A stretch of DNA of 30,210 nucleotides from Hydnum rufescens UP504 (Eukaryota > Basidiomycota > Agaricomycetes > Cantharellales > Hydnaceae), in assembly GCA_014904985.1 (NCBI GenBank), contig MU128936.1, positions 144,451-174,660 of the forward strand, in the 5' to 3' direction. Numbering within the stretch: the first letter of the stretch is position 1; the number at the start of each line of letters is the position of its first letter. This document shows, one piece after another, positions 12,221-20,908 of the stretch. The notes below the pieces were generated by a model. The model was not told where the DNA came from. It saw only the letters and a program-made list of their open reading frames with translations, and did not search any database. The translations under genes were made by a program, and so were the position numbers.

Positions 12221-12850
12221 TCAATGCCGGGACTTTCTGGGCTCGAAAGAACGCCCAATTAGGGGCAGTACCAACCCCATATGGATAGATAATAAATACC
12301 TAGATCAAAAATAAATAATAAGTAGTAGATATCTGTCTAAAACAGGTGAAGAAATAAGTGATAGTCTATTGAATTGCACTAAGGCACCATGTGTAAAGAA
12401 GAATTGGGGAACTTTCATGCACTATAATTGGCCCAAATTTCAGTATCTGGGTGGTATGTATATATATATTATGGGCGATGAAACAAATTGGACAATCGCG
12501 CCAATTTTCAGTTTCTTGCGCCTTCAATTTCCTGAATAGGAAATTGAAGGTGCAAGAAACTGAAAATTGGCGCGATTGTCCAATTCGTTTCATTGCCCAT
12601 AATATATATATACATACCACCCAGATACTGAAATTTGGGCCAATTATAGTGTGTGAAAGTTCCCCAATTCTTCTTTACACATGGTGCCTTAGTGCAATTC
12701 AATAGACTATCACTTATTTCTTCACCTGTTTTAGACAGATATCTACTACTTATTATTTATTTTTGATCTAGGTATTTATTATCTATCCATATGGGGTTGG
12801 TACTGCCCCTAATTGGGCACTCTTTTGAGCCCGGAAAGTCCTGGCATTGA
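12221..12850. repeat. Foldback palindrome 1 (two 313-bp arms, 4-nt loop)
   Basis: The arms 12221-12533 and 12538-12850 are reverse complements with no indel, and loop GAAT lies between them. It begins TCAATGCCGG and ends CTGGCATTGA. I count about nine differences between the arms, eight of which are CG against TG or CA. It divides minus-oriented from plus-oriented hairpin units. Apparent reading frames in it are mirror copies of each other and non-coding. Confidence 0.95.
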
Positions 12851-12930
12851 GTGGTTTGTTTTGATGCTTACTTAATTCACAATCATTCATATATAAGACT
12901 CAACCACAGGGACCCGAGGAACTAGAAGAG

Positions 12931-14500
12931 GACCACACCCCCTGCTGCCACAGGTGTGTGGTCATAGGTGAGTACCTCTCCACTATGTACAGCCATGCAA
13001 AAAGGGCTGCCAAGGCTGCCCTTTTTGCACGTCTTTAACACTTTAACTAACATTCAGTAATATTTCCATTCTAGGTATAAGGTTGTGCACCCTGCATATG
13101 ACAATACAAAACCCACCCGCAAATGAATGTGGGCCGAAATGGGTCCAATACACCGCATACACGCACAGCCCCCAAGGTCACACGACAACAGATAAAGGAC
13201 CACACACCTGCTGAAGCGGGTGTGATCCTACTAGGTGAGTGTTCAACCAGAAACCTACAGTAGCACCAAAAGAGCAGCACTAGCTGCTCTTTTGGTGCTG
13301 CTTCTCTTTGGTTTTTCTAACAGATCGTATTATTTGTTATTCTAGGCTTCCCCCCTGTGTGAAAATCCGCCCGGTGAGAACGTGGATGAAGCCTCCCCAT
13401 AATACCGACGTACGCAGCCACTGAAGATCCCCAGGACCCTACACAACACCCAATTAGGCATGAACACCGGAACGAACAAATGGCAATGCGCACACAAAGC
13501 CAGAGTTCAGCACAACCTCATTCTCAACTCCTTTATCGGAGACACAGACCGAGACCGAGCCTGATACAGATCACCAGAGAATGGCTGGGTGGCAGACGGA
13601 ACCCAGCCCATGCCGTCTGCGCCACTGCCGCCCAGCTACAGATTCAGAAGGTCCAAACCGCTCTGCTGCTGCTCAACGAGGGGTTTGTCCTCCACGTAAA
13701 GCACACTTTGAAGACAGTATACGTAAGGTAAGTCTTTTTTCTTGATTTTTTATTCTCGTGGCGCAAAAAGAGCAGCATGAGCTGCTCTTTTTGCACTACA
13801 TTAATCTAACTAATTTATTATTTAGTTCTCTAGATCTTGGACCAGAGCCCCCACAAACAAATACCAACGCAACACCCCCATAACCCCCCCTTATTGATGC
13901 CCGCCCGAATGACGGGTGCCCGTATGAACTGCCGCATGTACGAGGCAGAGTACAGGGCTCCAGTACCCCACACCAGCGCAGCAGGTGTGGGGTGCTACAA
14001 GGTAAGTTCTTTTTTATTTTTTATTTCTATTCTTGTGGCGCAAAAGGAAGCACATGCTGCTCTTTTGCGCTGCATTACTGTTGTACTAACATTTCATTAA
14101 TTATTTCTCTAGATCCTGAACCAGAACCCACGCGAACTGCCAAGTACGAACCCGTGGAATGATAGCCGCAAACGATAACTGCAAATGAGCCCCCACAAAC
14201 AAAAACCGACCCCCTCGAGGGAGTGCCCCAATGGAACCGGCCCCAACCACACTTGAACTGCGTGAACCCCCAACTACAGACCCGCCGAACGACACCCCAG
14301 GAACAAAAACCGGGAACAGAACCACGCACGACCACACAAATGAAAACCGCAAAGGCCTGCATGAACAAAAACTCCCAACGATGCCCCCTTGAGGGATTGC
14401 CCAAATGGAACCCAGGCCCCAACTGGGGTGAATTCCAGGTAAGTGTTTTTTTCTTTAGCTACAATTGCACAAGAAGAGCAGCCTCTGGCTGCTCTTCTTG
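12931..14500 (+). repeat. Array of A-hairpin / B-hairpin-intron units, plus orientation
   Basis: The same modules appear in the opposite orientation and are more diverged. A hairpins are at 12931-12963, 13197-13228 and 13965-13993. B hairpins are at 12996-13029, 13262-13299, 13763-13794, 14038-14070 and 14470-14500. Intron-like segments are 12968-13074, 13235-13345, 13728-13833 and 14002-14112. Each has a GTGAGT or GTAAGT donor, a CTAAC branch (or close to it) and a CTAG acceptor. A fifth donor is at 14439, whose acceptor appears lost at the 14591 repeat. Exon-like segments are rich in A and C and share boxes with the minus array (GAAAAYCCRCCCG, GCAGCCAC). Two exon blocks at 14205-14250 and 14380-14425 are diverged direct copies of each other. 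Confidence 0.87.
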
Positions 14501-14590
14501 GGCACAGGGTGAGCCCCACTGGGCGAGCCTACAGATGTATATACTAATATAATAATAATAATAAATATATAAATTAATAATGCATAATCT

Positions 14591-14720
14591 GGCAGGGGCC
14601 CCTGGGCTGCTTGGGGGGCCCCTTGATTGTATTGCAGGGGCCCCCTGGTAAAAACATCTAGTTAGATATAATAAATGCAAGGCTCATTATATCTAATATG
14701 ATGCGGAAAAGTGGCTGACC
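14591..14720 (-). repeat. Right inverted repeat of the hairpin-array element
   Basis: This is the reverse-oriented partner of 9894-10033, with the same order of blocks: GC-rich CAGGGGCCCCTG core inside, TAAAAACATCTAGTTAGATA, then GTGGCTGACC at the outer end. No convincing target-site duplication was found outside the pair. Confidence 0.75.
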
Positions 14721-14729
14721 AGCCTGTGA

Positions 14730-14790
14730 CTAGGATTTAAAAAAAACTCACCTTGTATGACCACACACCTGCCGCAGCAGGTGTGTGGTC
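14730..14790 (-). repeat. A hairpin with a collapsed intron-like remnant
   Basis: A perfect A hairpin (14759-14790, stem GACCACACACCTGC) is followed on the minus strand by a GTGAGT donor at 14751. Only 22 nt later comes a CTAG at 14730. That is too short to splice, so it looks like a deletion derivative of a unit whose B hairpin was removed. Minus orientation is as expected for a unit left of foldback 2. Confidence 0.7.
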
Positions 14791-14858
14791 GTTTGCTTGC
14801 CTTTCTAGGCGGCCGTCTGCTCCTCATTCAGTGGGTCGTTGCATAGCTGCTAAGTAAG

Positions 14859-15510
14859 GCAACTTAATGCCGGCAATTGCCGGGATCCAAAAAGCACCCA
14901 AATGCCTGGTGCCATGAGTGCTGTATGAATCAGAAGCAAGTAACTAGGTGTATAATAAATAATAAATAAATCATATTTTCCCAAAAAATGAAGAAGACCA
15001 TGACAATACTCAGAGTTCAATAAGGGATGATATGCTGCATTGAAAAGTGGATTGGGCAATTTGTACGGTTCAGAATTGGCCCAAATTTAAATATATTGCC
15101 GGCATACATGACCCCCTACATGGGCAATTAATTATTTTGGACGCTCCCTTCATTTTTCAATTTCTCATGCCCTCAATTCCCTATTTAGGGAATTGAGGGC
15201 ACGAGAAATTGAAAAATGAAGGGAGCATCCGAAATAATTAATTGCCCATGTAGGGGGTCATGTATGCTGGCAATATATTTAAATTTGGGCCAATTCTGAA
15301 CCGTACAAATCACCCAATCCACTTTTCAATGCAGCATCTCATCCCTTATCGAACTCTGAGTATTGTCATGGTCTTCTTCGTTTTTTGGGAAAATATGATT
15401 TATTTATTATTTATTATACACCTAGCTACTTGCTTCTGATTCATACAGCACTTGTGGCGCCAGGCATTTGGGCACTTTTTGGATCCTGGCAATTGCCAGC
15501 ATTGAGTTGC
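14859..15510. repeat. Foldback palindrome 2 (two 325-bp arms, 2-nt loop)
   Basis: The arms 14859-15183 and 15186-15510 mirror each other without indels. The termini are GCAACTTAATGCC and GGCATTGAGTTGC type, related to the ends of foldback 1. Of about sixteen differences between the arms, thirteen are explained by loss of a CpG, including positions where one arm has TG and the other CA. It again separates a minus-oriented unit from plus-oriented units. Confidence 0.95.
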
Positions 15511-15556
15511 GTTCTTTCTCACAACTACACAGCCACCACCCAACAAGGAAATAGAT

Positions 15557-16129
15557 GACCACACACCCGCCGCTGCAGGTGAGTGGTCACTAGGTGAGTT
15601 TTCTTGTAGTAGCTACAACAGCGCAAAAAGAGCAGCAAAAGCTGCTCTTTTTGCACTGCTTTGAACTTATTTACTTACACACCTTGGTCCTAGGTACCAG
15701 TTGACAACCAGTCAAACAATGAGGGCCCCAATGGGACCATGTCAGACAAAGAAAACCACAGCAACATGATGAACATGACAACCGCAACAAACGCAACAAA
15801 TGCAATGACCATGACAAACGCGATGACAACGGATGACAATGGGCCCAGTGAGCGACAGCACAAACCACACACCCGCCATAGCGGGTGTGTGGTTCTCTAT
15901 ATGAGATGAGTCCTCCCCCCCCCAATGTCCCCAACTGCGCAAAAAGAGCAGCAAAGGCTGCTCTTTTTGCACTGGTTTTAATTTTAACTAATCTTATCTT
16001 TTATTGTACATGATCAGGGTGAAAACTTGCCCAGTGACAACCCAGGGATACGCCCAACAACAACCCGGCCCCAGAACGCGTGCGAAGGACAACCCACAAC
16101 ACAGACAAAACGAAAATGTGGAAACCCCC
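15557..16129 (+). repeat. Hairpin/intron units right of foldback 2, first part
   Basis: A hairpins are at 15557-15588 and 15863-15894. B hairpins are at 15623-15654 and 15939-15970. The intron-like segment 15594-15693 is complete, with GTGAGT donor and CCTAG acceptor. The second has its donor changed from GTGAGT to ATGAGT (about 15905) but keeps a TTAACTAAT branch and a CAG acceptor at 16017. The exon between them contains runs of GACAACCGCAACAAACGC-like text. The last exon is cut by the LTR at 16130. Confidence 0.85.
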
Positions 16130-16826
16130 TGTCAGGGTTTGTCCCTTACTCCAGTCCACTCCGGTCCACTCCAGTCCACTCCAGTCCACTCTGGTCCACT
16201 CCGGTCCACTCCGGATCACTCCGGTCCTTGTCCACCCACCTCCAGTCCAGTTCTCTGCTTAGTTCCTTCGCCCAAGTCCACTTTGCTTCTGGCTTGATTC
16301 CAGTTTGACTCCGATCCAACCCTATCTTGGTTTCATTTCCCTTTCATTTCCCATTGCTTCCGGTTTGCCCCCTGGCCAAGTTCCTGTTCCTGTTCCTGTT
16401 CCCGTCCCCCTTGTAACCACCCACAGTTTAGCAATCACTCCCCCATAGTATAGTCATCATGTATAAGTAGTCTGAGAGTGAAGTCCAGAGACCCCAGCTT
16501 TGGTCTCTCAGGATTTCCGCTGTTACTCCGGACTACAGGTCAGCCTTCATGTATTCTGTATTCATAGTACATAATCTCAGGATTTCCGCTGTTACTCCAG
16601 ACTACAGCTCCAAGTATTATCCAGTCGACTCCACGAGCTTAAGGACTGCTGTGCTCATTTCCGCCTAGTCCCTTCCAGGCTGCTGGACTGCTCCTCCGAC
16701 ATCCCTAACCTCCTTATCTCATTCTTGCCCAGATTCTTGCGGACTTAGCCGGACTTACACTGGACTTAGCCAGAATTATTTGTGTTTACATTTGTTTGGT
16801 GCCCTCGTCACAGCATGGCCCTGACA
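16130..16826 (+). mobile_element. Solo LTR, gypsy-like, 697 bp
   Basis: It has TGTCAGGG...CCCTGACA ends. A TATA-like GTATAAG at 16461 is followed about 42 nt later by TCTCTCAGG. The box CTCAGGATTTCCGCTG is present twice (16507-16522 and 16576-16591), a layout shared with the LTR at 28035-28877. It sits in an exon of the hairpin array. Flanking 5-mers (CCCCC and CATGC) do not match, so the insertion has no visible target duplication. Inside are a 10-bp CCRGTCCACT satellite and a TTCCTG run. No internal retroelement region is present. Confidence 0.78.
16151..16227 (+). repeat. 10-bp satellite CCRGTCCACT inside the LTR
   Basis: About eight tandem copies vary mainly as CCGG, CCAG and CTGG, again CpG-type changes. 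A second simple run, TTCCTG, lies at about 16380-16403. Confidence 0.9.
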
Positions 16827-16830
16827 CATG

Positions 16831-17458
16831 CACCACACCCTGAGGCAGGTGTGGTGATTTTGAAGTAAGTACTCTGGCTACTGGTACCATCGCACAAAAG
16901 GAGCAGCACCAGCTGCTCCTTTTGTGTGACTTTCCTCTTGTTTTATTTATTCTTTCATTAACTAACACTGTTATTTTTCTAGATCTGCCTGCAATGCCAG
17001 ACCTGCCACCCCAAACCCCGTGATCCCAAACCTGCTGAGCGAAACCCCATGACCCCAAGCCTGCCGTGGGAACAACGACCTGCAAAACAGACGAAACAAA
17101 AGCGTGGGAACTCCACCACACACCCACCTTAGTGGGTGTGTGGTGATTTAAAGGTAAGTACTTTTTTTCTTTTTCTTTTTTCACTAATGCTTTGTTATCC
17201 AAGCCCAGAACCAGTGACAATCCCCCTCCCAACTTGAAACTCGCATGAACCACGAACCAAAGGTCCACCAAATGAAATATGATGCCCGGGAATAACAACC
17301 CATGAAACAGACGAAATGAAAACACAGGAAGCCCGTGCACCACACCCGCCTTACTGGTGTAAGGTAAGGTCTTTTTTATTGTTGTAGATACACTCGCACA
17401 GAAGGAGTAGCTGTGGCTACTCTTTCTGTGCTACTGTGGATGTATGTAAATAATATAG
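16831..17458 (+). repeat. Hairpin/intron units right of foldback 2, second part
   Basis: A hairpins are at 16831-16856, 17114-17145 and a decayed one at 17338-17361. B hairpins are at 16893-16926 and 17396-17431. Intron-like segments are 16865-16982 (donor GTAAGT, branch CTAAC, acceptor CTAG), 17154-17203 (50 nt, no B hairpin, branch CACTAAT, acceptor AAG) and 17364-17458. Exons share an A/C-rich box (ACAGACRAAAC) ahead of each A hairpin. Confidence 0.85.
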
Positions 17459-17462
17459 ATAG

Positions 17463-17465
17463 TGA

Positions 17466-17508
<43 letters not shown>

Positions 17509-17523
17509 GTAATAATAATAATA
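17463..17523 (+). repeat. AAAT/AAT microsatellite
   Basis: A run of AAAT tetranucleotides passes into AAT triplets. It lies directly after the last intron-like unit of the second array. Confidence 0.95.
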
Positions 17524-17527
17524 ATGA

Positions 17528-17695
17528 ATATTAGTAATCAAATGCTACAACAGGCTTCGTGGGGTTTTAGCATGCAATCTGATGACCAGGGCTGTATTAG
17601 TAATCATATGCTATCCCATGAAGCTGGCATGAATTATTACAGGAGCTTTGTGGGTTTTTAGCATATAATCTTACGGCCAGGGCTGATTACTTAGG
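17528..17695 (+). repeat. Diverged tandem duplication beside the large palindrome
   Basis: Copies begin TATTAGTAATCAAATGCTA (17528) and TATTAGTAATCATATGCTA (about 17594). Each contains a GTGGGTTTTTAGCAT-like block and ends CCAGGGCTG. The second copy carries an insertion of about 30 bp. Confidence 0.65.
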
Positions 17696-17703
17696 TGAAA
17701 AAG

Positions 17704-19640
17704 ATATCAAAATTTCAGCCAGATCCATGCATTAATTACAGAGATATGGGGAAAACAAGTTTAAACATTGAATATCAATTTACTCCCCCCACAGACAAGC
17801 TATGGACTTGAAATTTAACATGGGGAATGATCATATAATTAACTAACTATGTGCCAAAAATCAGCTTATTCTGTGTACTTCTAGATATTCAACTCCCTTT
17901 TCAGGCAAAAAGAGAACAACAAGCTACCATGAATGTTAAACACTTTCAATAACACCCAAAATAGGTGGAATGGTCTGGTAATATTATAGCCCTGACTGTG
18001 TCAAACAATGGAATTACTTGGATGTGTGGAAGTAGCTGAAATTGAGGGGGAGGTGGAGGAAGATCAAAGTGCATTACATAAGATGTAGAGCAGGGGTGGC
18101 TTTGATATTACACCACTGAGTTAATACATATATGGGGAGTCCACATGCCAGATTTCAGCCCAACTGGACTCCATTTAGGCAGTTTTCCACAGGCCTCCCC
18201 CCTAAACAACAATTTCCTCCCCAGAGCCTTCCATCCACACAATTCCCTTGAAAATGCACACTTAGATCATTCAAATGCATCTATACCATCCCTCAAATTT
18301 TCAAACTCATGACTCCAGTGTCAGAGTCTCCATAATATTTTCAAGTTTCACTGAAATATACCCTCCAGTTGGGACACTTCCAGATCTCCAATCACTCTGA
18401 TTTTTTGTAGGACACACCCAGTCACCATTTGAGGCTCAGCCACCAATTTTCAGCCCATTCTAAACACTTTTGACACCAGTCACATGACTAGGTTCTTCCC
18501 CTCCCCCTGCTCCACTCAGTGATCCTATTTGTATGAACTTTGATGCCCCATGTAGTAGTAGTATATGAGAGTGCATGATTCAAATTTCAGGACACTCCAT
18601 GCAATATTCATTGAGTTATTCAAGAAATATGCTAGATCAATTCACTTTGGGGTCAGAACTATGGTAAATACTCAGATGTACCATAGTTCTGACCCCAAAG
18701 TGAATTGATCTAGCATATTTCTTGAATAACTCAATGAATATTGCATGGAGTGTCCTGAAATTTGAATCATGCACTCTCATATACTACTACTACATGGGGC
18801 ATCAAAGTTCATACAAATAGGATCACTGAGTGGAGCAGGGGGAGGGGAAGAACCTAGTCATGTGACTGGTGTCAAAAGTGTTTAGAATGGGCTGAAAATT
18901 GGTGGCTGAGCCTCAAATGGTGACTGGGTGTGTCCTACAAAAAATCAGAGTGATTGGAGATCTGGAAGTGTCCCAACTGGAGGGTATATTTCAGTGAAAC
19001 TTGAAAATATTATGGAGACTCTGACACTGGAGTCATGAGTTTGAAAATTTGAGGGATGGTATAGATGCATTTGAATGATCTAAGTGTGCATTTTCAAGGG
19101 AATTGTGTGGATGGAAGGCTCTGGGGAGGAAATTGTTGTTTAGGGGGAGGCCTGTGGAAAACTGCCTAAATGGAGTCCAGTTGGGCTGAAATCTGGCATG
19201 TGGACTCCCCATATATGTATTAACTCAGTGGTGTAATATCAAAGCCACCCCTGCTCTACATCTTATGTAATGCACTTTGATCTTCCTCCACCTCCCCCTC
19301 AATTTCAGCTACTTCCACACATCCAAGTAATTCCATTGTTTGACACAGTCAGGGCTATAATATTACCAGACCATTCCACCTATTTTGGGTGTTATTGAAA
19401 GTGTTTAACATTCATGGTAGCTTGTTGTTCTCTTTTTGCCTGAAAAGGGAGTTGAATATCTAGAAGTACACAGAATAAGCTGATTTTTGGCACATAGTTA
19501 GTTAATTATATGATCATTCCCCATGTTAAATTTCAAGTCCATAGCTTGTCTGTGGGGGGAGTAAATTGATATTCAATGTTTAAACTTGTTTTCCCCATAT
19601 CTCTGTAATTAATGCATGGATCTGGCTGAAATTTTGATAT
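17704..19640. repeat. 1.94-kb near-perfect palindrome (two ~963-bp arms, 12-nt loop)
   Basis: The arms 17704-18666 and 18679-19640 are reverse complements around a 12-nt spacer. Comparing them by eye I found only one difference, a run of six C at about 18187 against five G at about 19145. No open frame of significance is present. The text is AT-rich with recurring phrases such as ATTTCAGCC. Such identity means either a very recent inversion-duplication, ongoing arm-to-arm conversion, or an assembly artefact. Confidence 0.95.
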
Positions 19641-20060
19641 GTTCTTCGTCCAAACAGTGTCTAATCACGTGCCAAAATTCAGAACAATCCTTGCACTCCT
19701 TGCATTTCAGCAATTTCCAGTGCTTCTGGTACCTATTGTGCAGTTCATTCCCTTAAAGTGCATGGATTGGGCTTATTCTTGGCACATGATTAGTACATTA
19801 TATCATCTGGATTCCTGCCAATTTTTGAGTCTCTAGCTGGTCTGGAAGGGGAGGAAATGAATTGTCAATATCCAGACTTGTTTGCCTCATATCTCCATAA
19901 GCCTTGGACCAAGGTGGCTGAAATTTTGATGTAATTTGCATAGAAGTAGTCTCTAATCATGTACCAAATTTCAGAGTGATCTGCTCAGCACTTATTTGGA
20001 TGTACTTCATTCAATTTCCGCATTTAGGCTTTTTTTAATAGTAATCACTGTATTATGTAA
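19450..20060 (+). repeat. Degenerate ~290-bp tandem repeat, non-coding
   Basis: The segment from TGATTTTTGGCACATAG (about 19480) through GGCTGAAATTTTGAT (about 19637) recurs in diverged form from TTATTCTTGGCACATG (about 19768) through GGCTGAAATTTTGATG (about 19930). The first copy overlaps the right arm of the palindrome. No function is evident. Confidence 0.6.
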
Positions 20061-20167
20061 TGAGATTTGATCCAAAGTTATTATGGTGTATTGTCTAATC
20101 AACCCTATTATATTGGTCTATCTAGTTACCACATTTAGGTTTTTTCATAGCAGCAGGTGGCTTGCCT

Positions 20168-20580
20168 TTGAAACTGGGCAATTGCTGGCATTGAGTCCCA
20201 GGTTCAATTTACTGGCAACTGCTGGCAATTTTTTCAGTTGTGCGACACCACCACCTCCATCTACCAAGAGCCCAGGACAAGCCACCACACCCCAGTATAG
20301 ACTGGGGTGTGGTGTTAAGGTATGTTATTGCATTTTAGCTACTCTAGTGCAAAAAAGGCTGCCTCTGGCTGCCCTTTTTGCACTACTATTGATTTTTTCA
20401 ACTAACCTGTCATTCCCCCATTATAGGATCCCCCTAAGTGCACACCCTGGGGCCCCCTTCCCCTCTGGTGGCCCCTCTAGCCCCTCCCCCACCCCTCTAG
20501 TTGGTCTGGGGCAGGGGTGCCCCCTCTTGCTGGTGTGGTGGTCACACAACCTGGATTGTGTAACTAATTAGATAATAATT
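20168..20580 (+). repeat. Isolated foldback end plus one hairpin/intron unit
   Basis: GGCAATTGCTGGCATTGAG at about 20177-20196 matches the right terminus of foldback 2. It is followed by an A hairpin (20283-20314, stem CACCACACCCCAGT) and an intron-like segment 20320-20426 containing a B hairpin (20347-20383, stem GTGCAAAAAAGGC). The order and plus orientation are what the other foldbacks predict for the right side. The exon after it is rich in C/G and runs to about 20570. Confidence 0.8.
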
Positions 20581-20583
20581 AAT

Positions 20584-20730
20584 TAGGTAATTATGTATAT
20601 TAAGTAACATGTATTACATAATATATTTGATTATATCATCAACTAATTATGTAATTTAATATTACATAATACTATTATTGTTATGTATGATTATGTCACT
20701 GCTTTTTTGGGTGGATTACATAATTACCTA
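20584..20730. repeat. AT-rich inverted repeat, MITE-like
   Basis: A perfect 14-bp inverted repeat (TAGGTAATTATGTA, 20584-20597, and its complement at 20717-20730) brackets about 120 bp of very AT-rich DNA. It could be a small MITE or simply low-complexity sequence; no target duplication is clear. Confidence 0.4.
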
Positions 20731-20908
20731 TTTAGGATATTAGGTAATTGACAGGTTGGCCAGTGCAGAATTCTACAAGTTCCAAAATTGATCTCAAATT
20801 GATCTCAACTTGAGCTCAAAACCCAACTCTTTGCTATCAAATACTCTTTTGATCACTTTTTGATATCAAACATAATACAAGCCTATCAGGCACTATACAG
20901 ATATCAAA

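Noticed and set aside
12366..12705. Two nearly identical 84-codon frames on opposite strands
   Set aside because: They are the two arms of foldback 1 read in mirror image.
12900..15600. Helitron 3' ends (hairpin followed by CTAG after A hairpins at 13197 and 15557)
   Set aside because: Other units end in ATAG, TTAG or AAG before the donor, the next base is G rather than T, and no Rep/helicase or TC 5' end is seen. The CTAG is better explained by the exon edge and intron acceptors.
10500..16000. B hairpins followed by T-rich text as rho-independent terminators
   Set aside because: The context is fungal, the T tract belongs to an intron polypyrimidine region, and the hairpin stem itself ends in AAAAG/CTTTT rather than a GC stem followed by U.
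16786..17343. 185-codon minus-strand frame
   Set aside because: It crosses the LTR edge, two A hairpins and two intron-like units in antisense.
10196..20383. Alternating palindromic repeats as a CRISPR array
   Set aside because: The repeats are hairpins of changing sequence, the spacers are related to each other, the spacing is 60-300 bp, and no cas gene is present.
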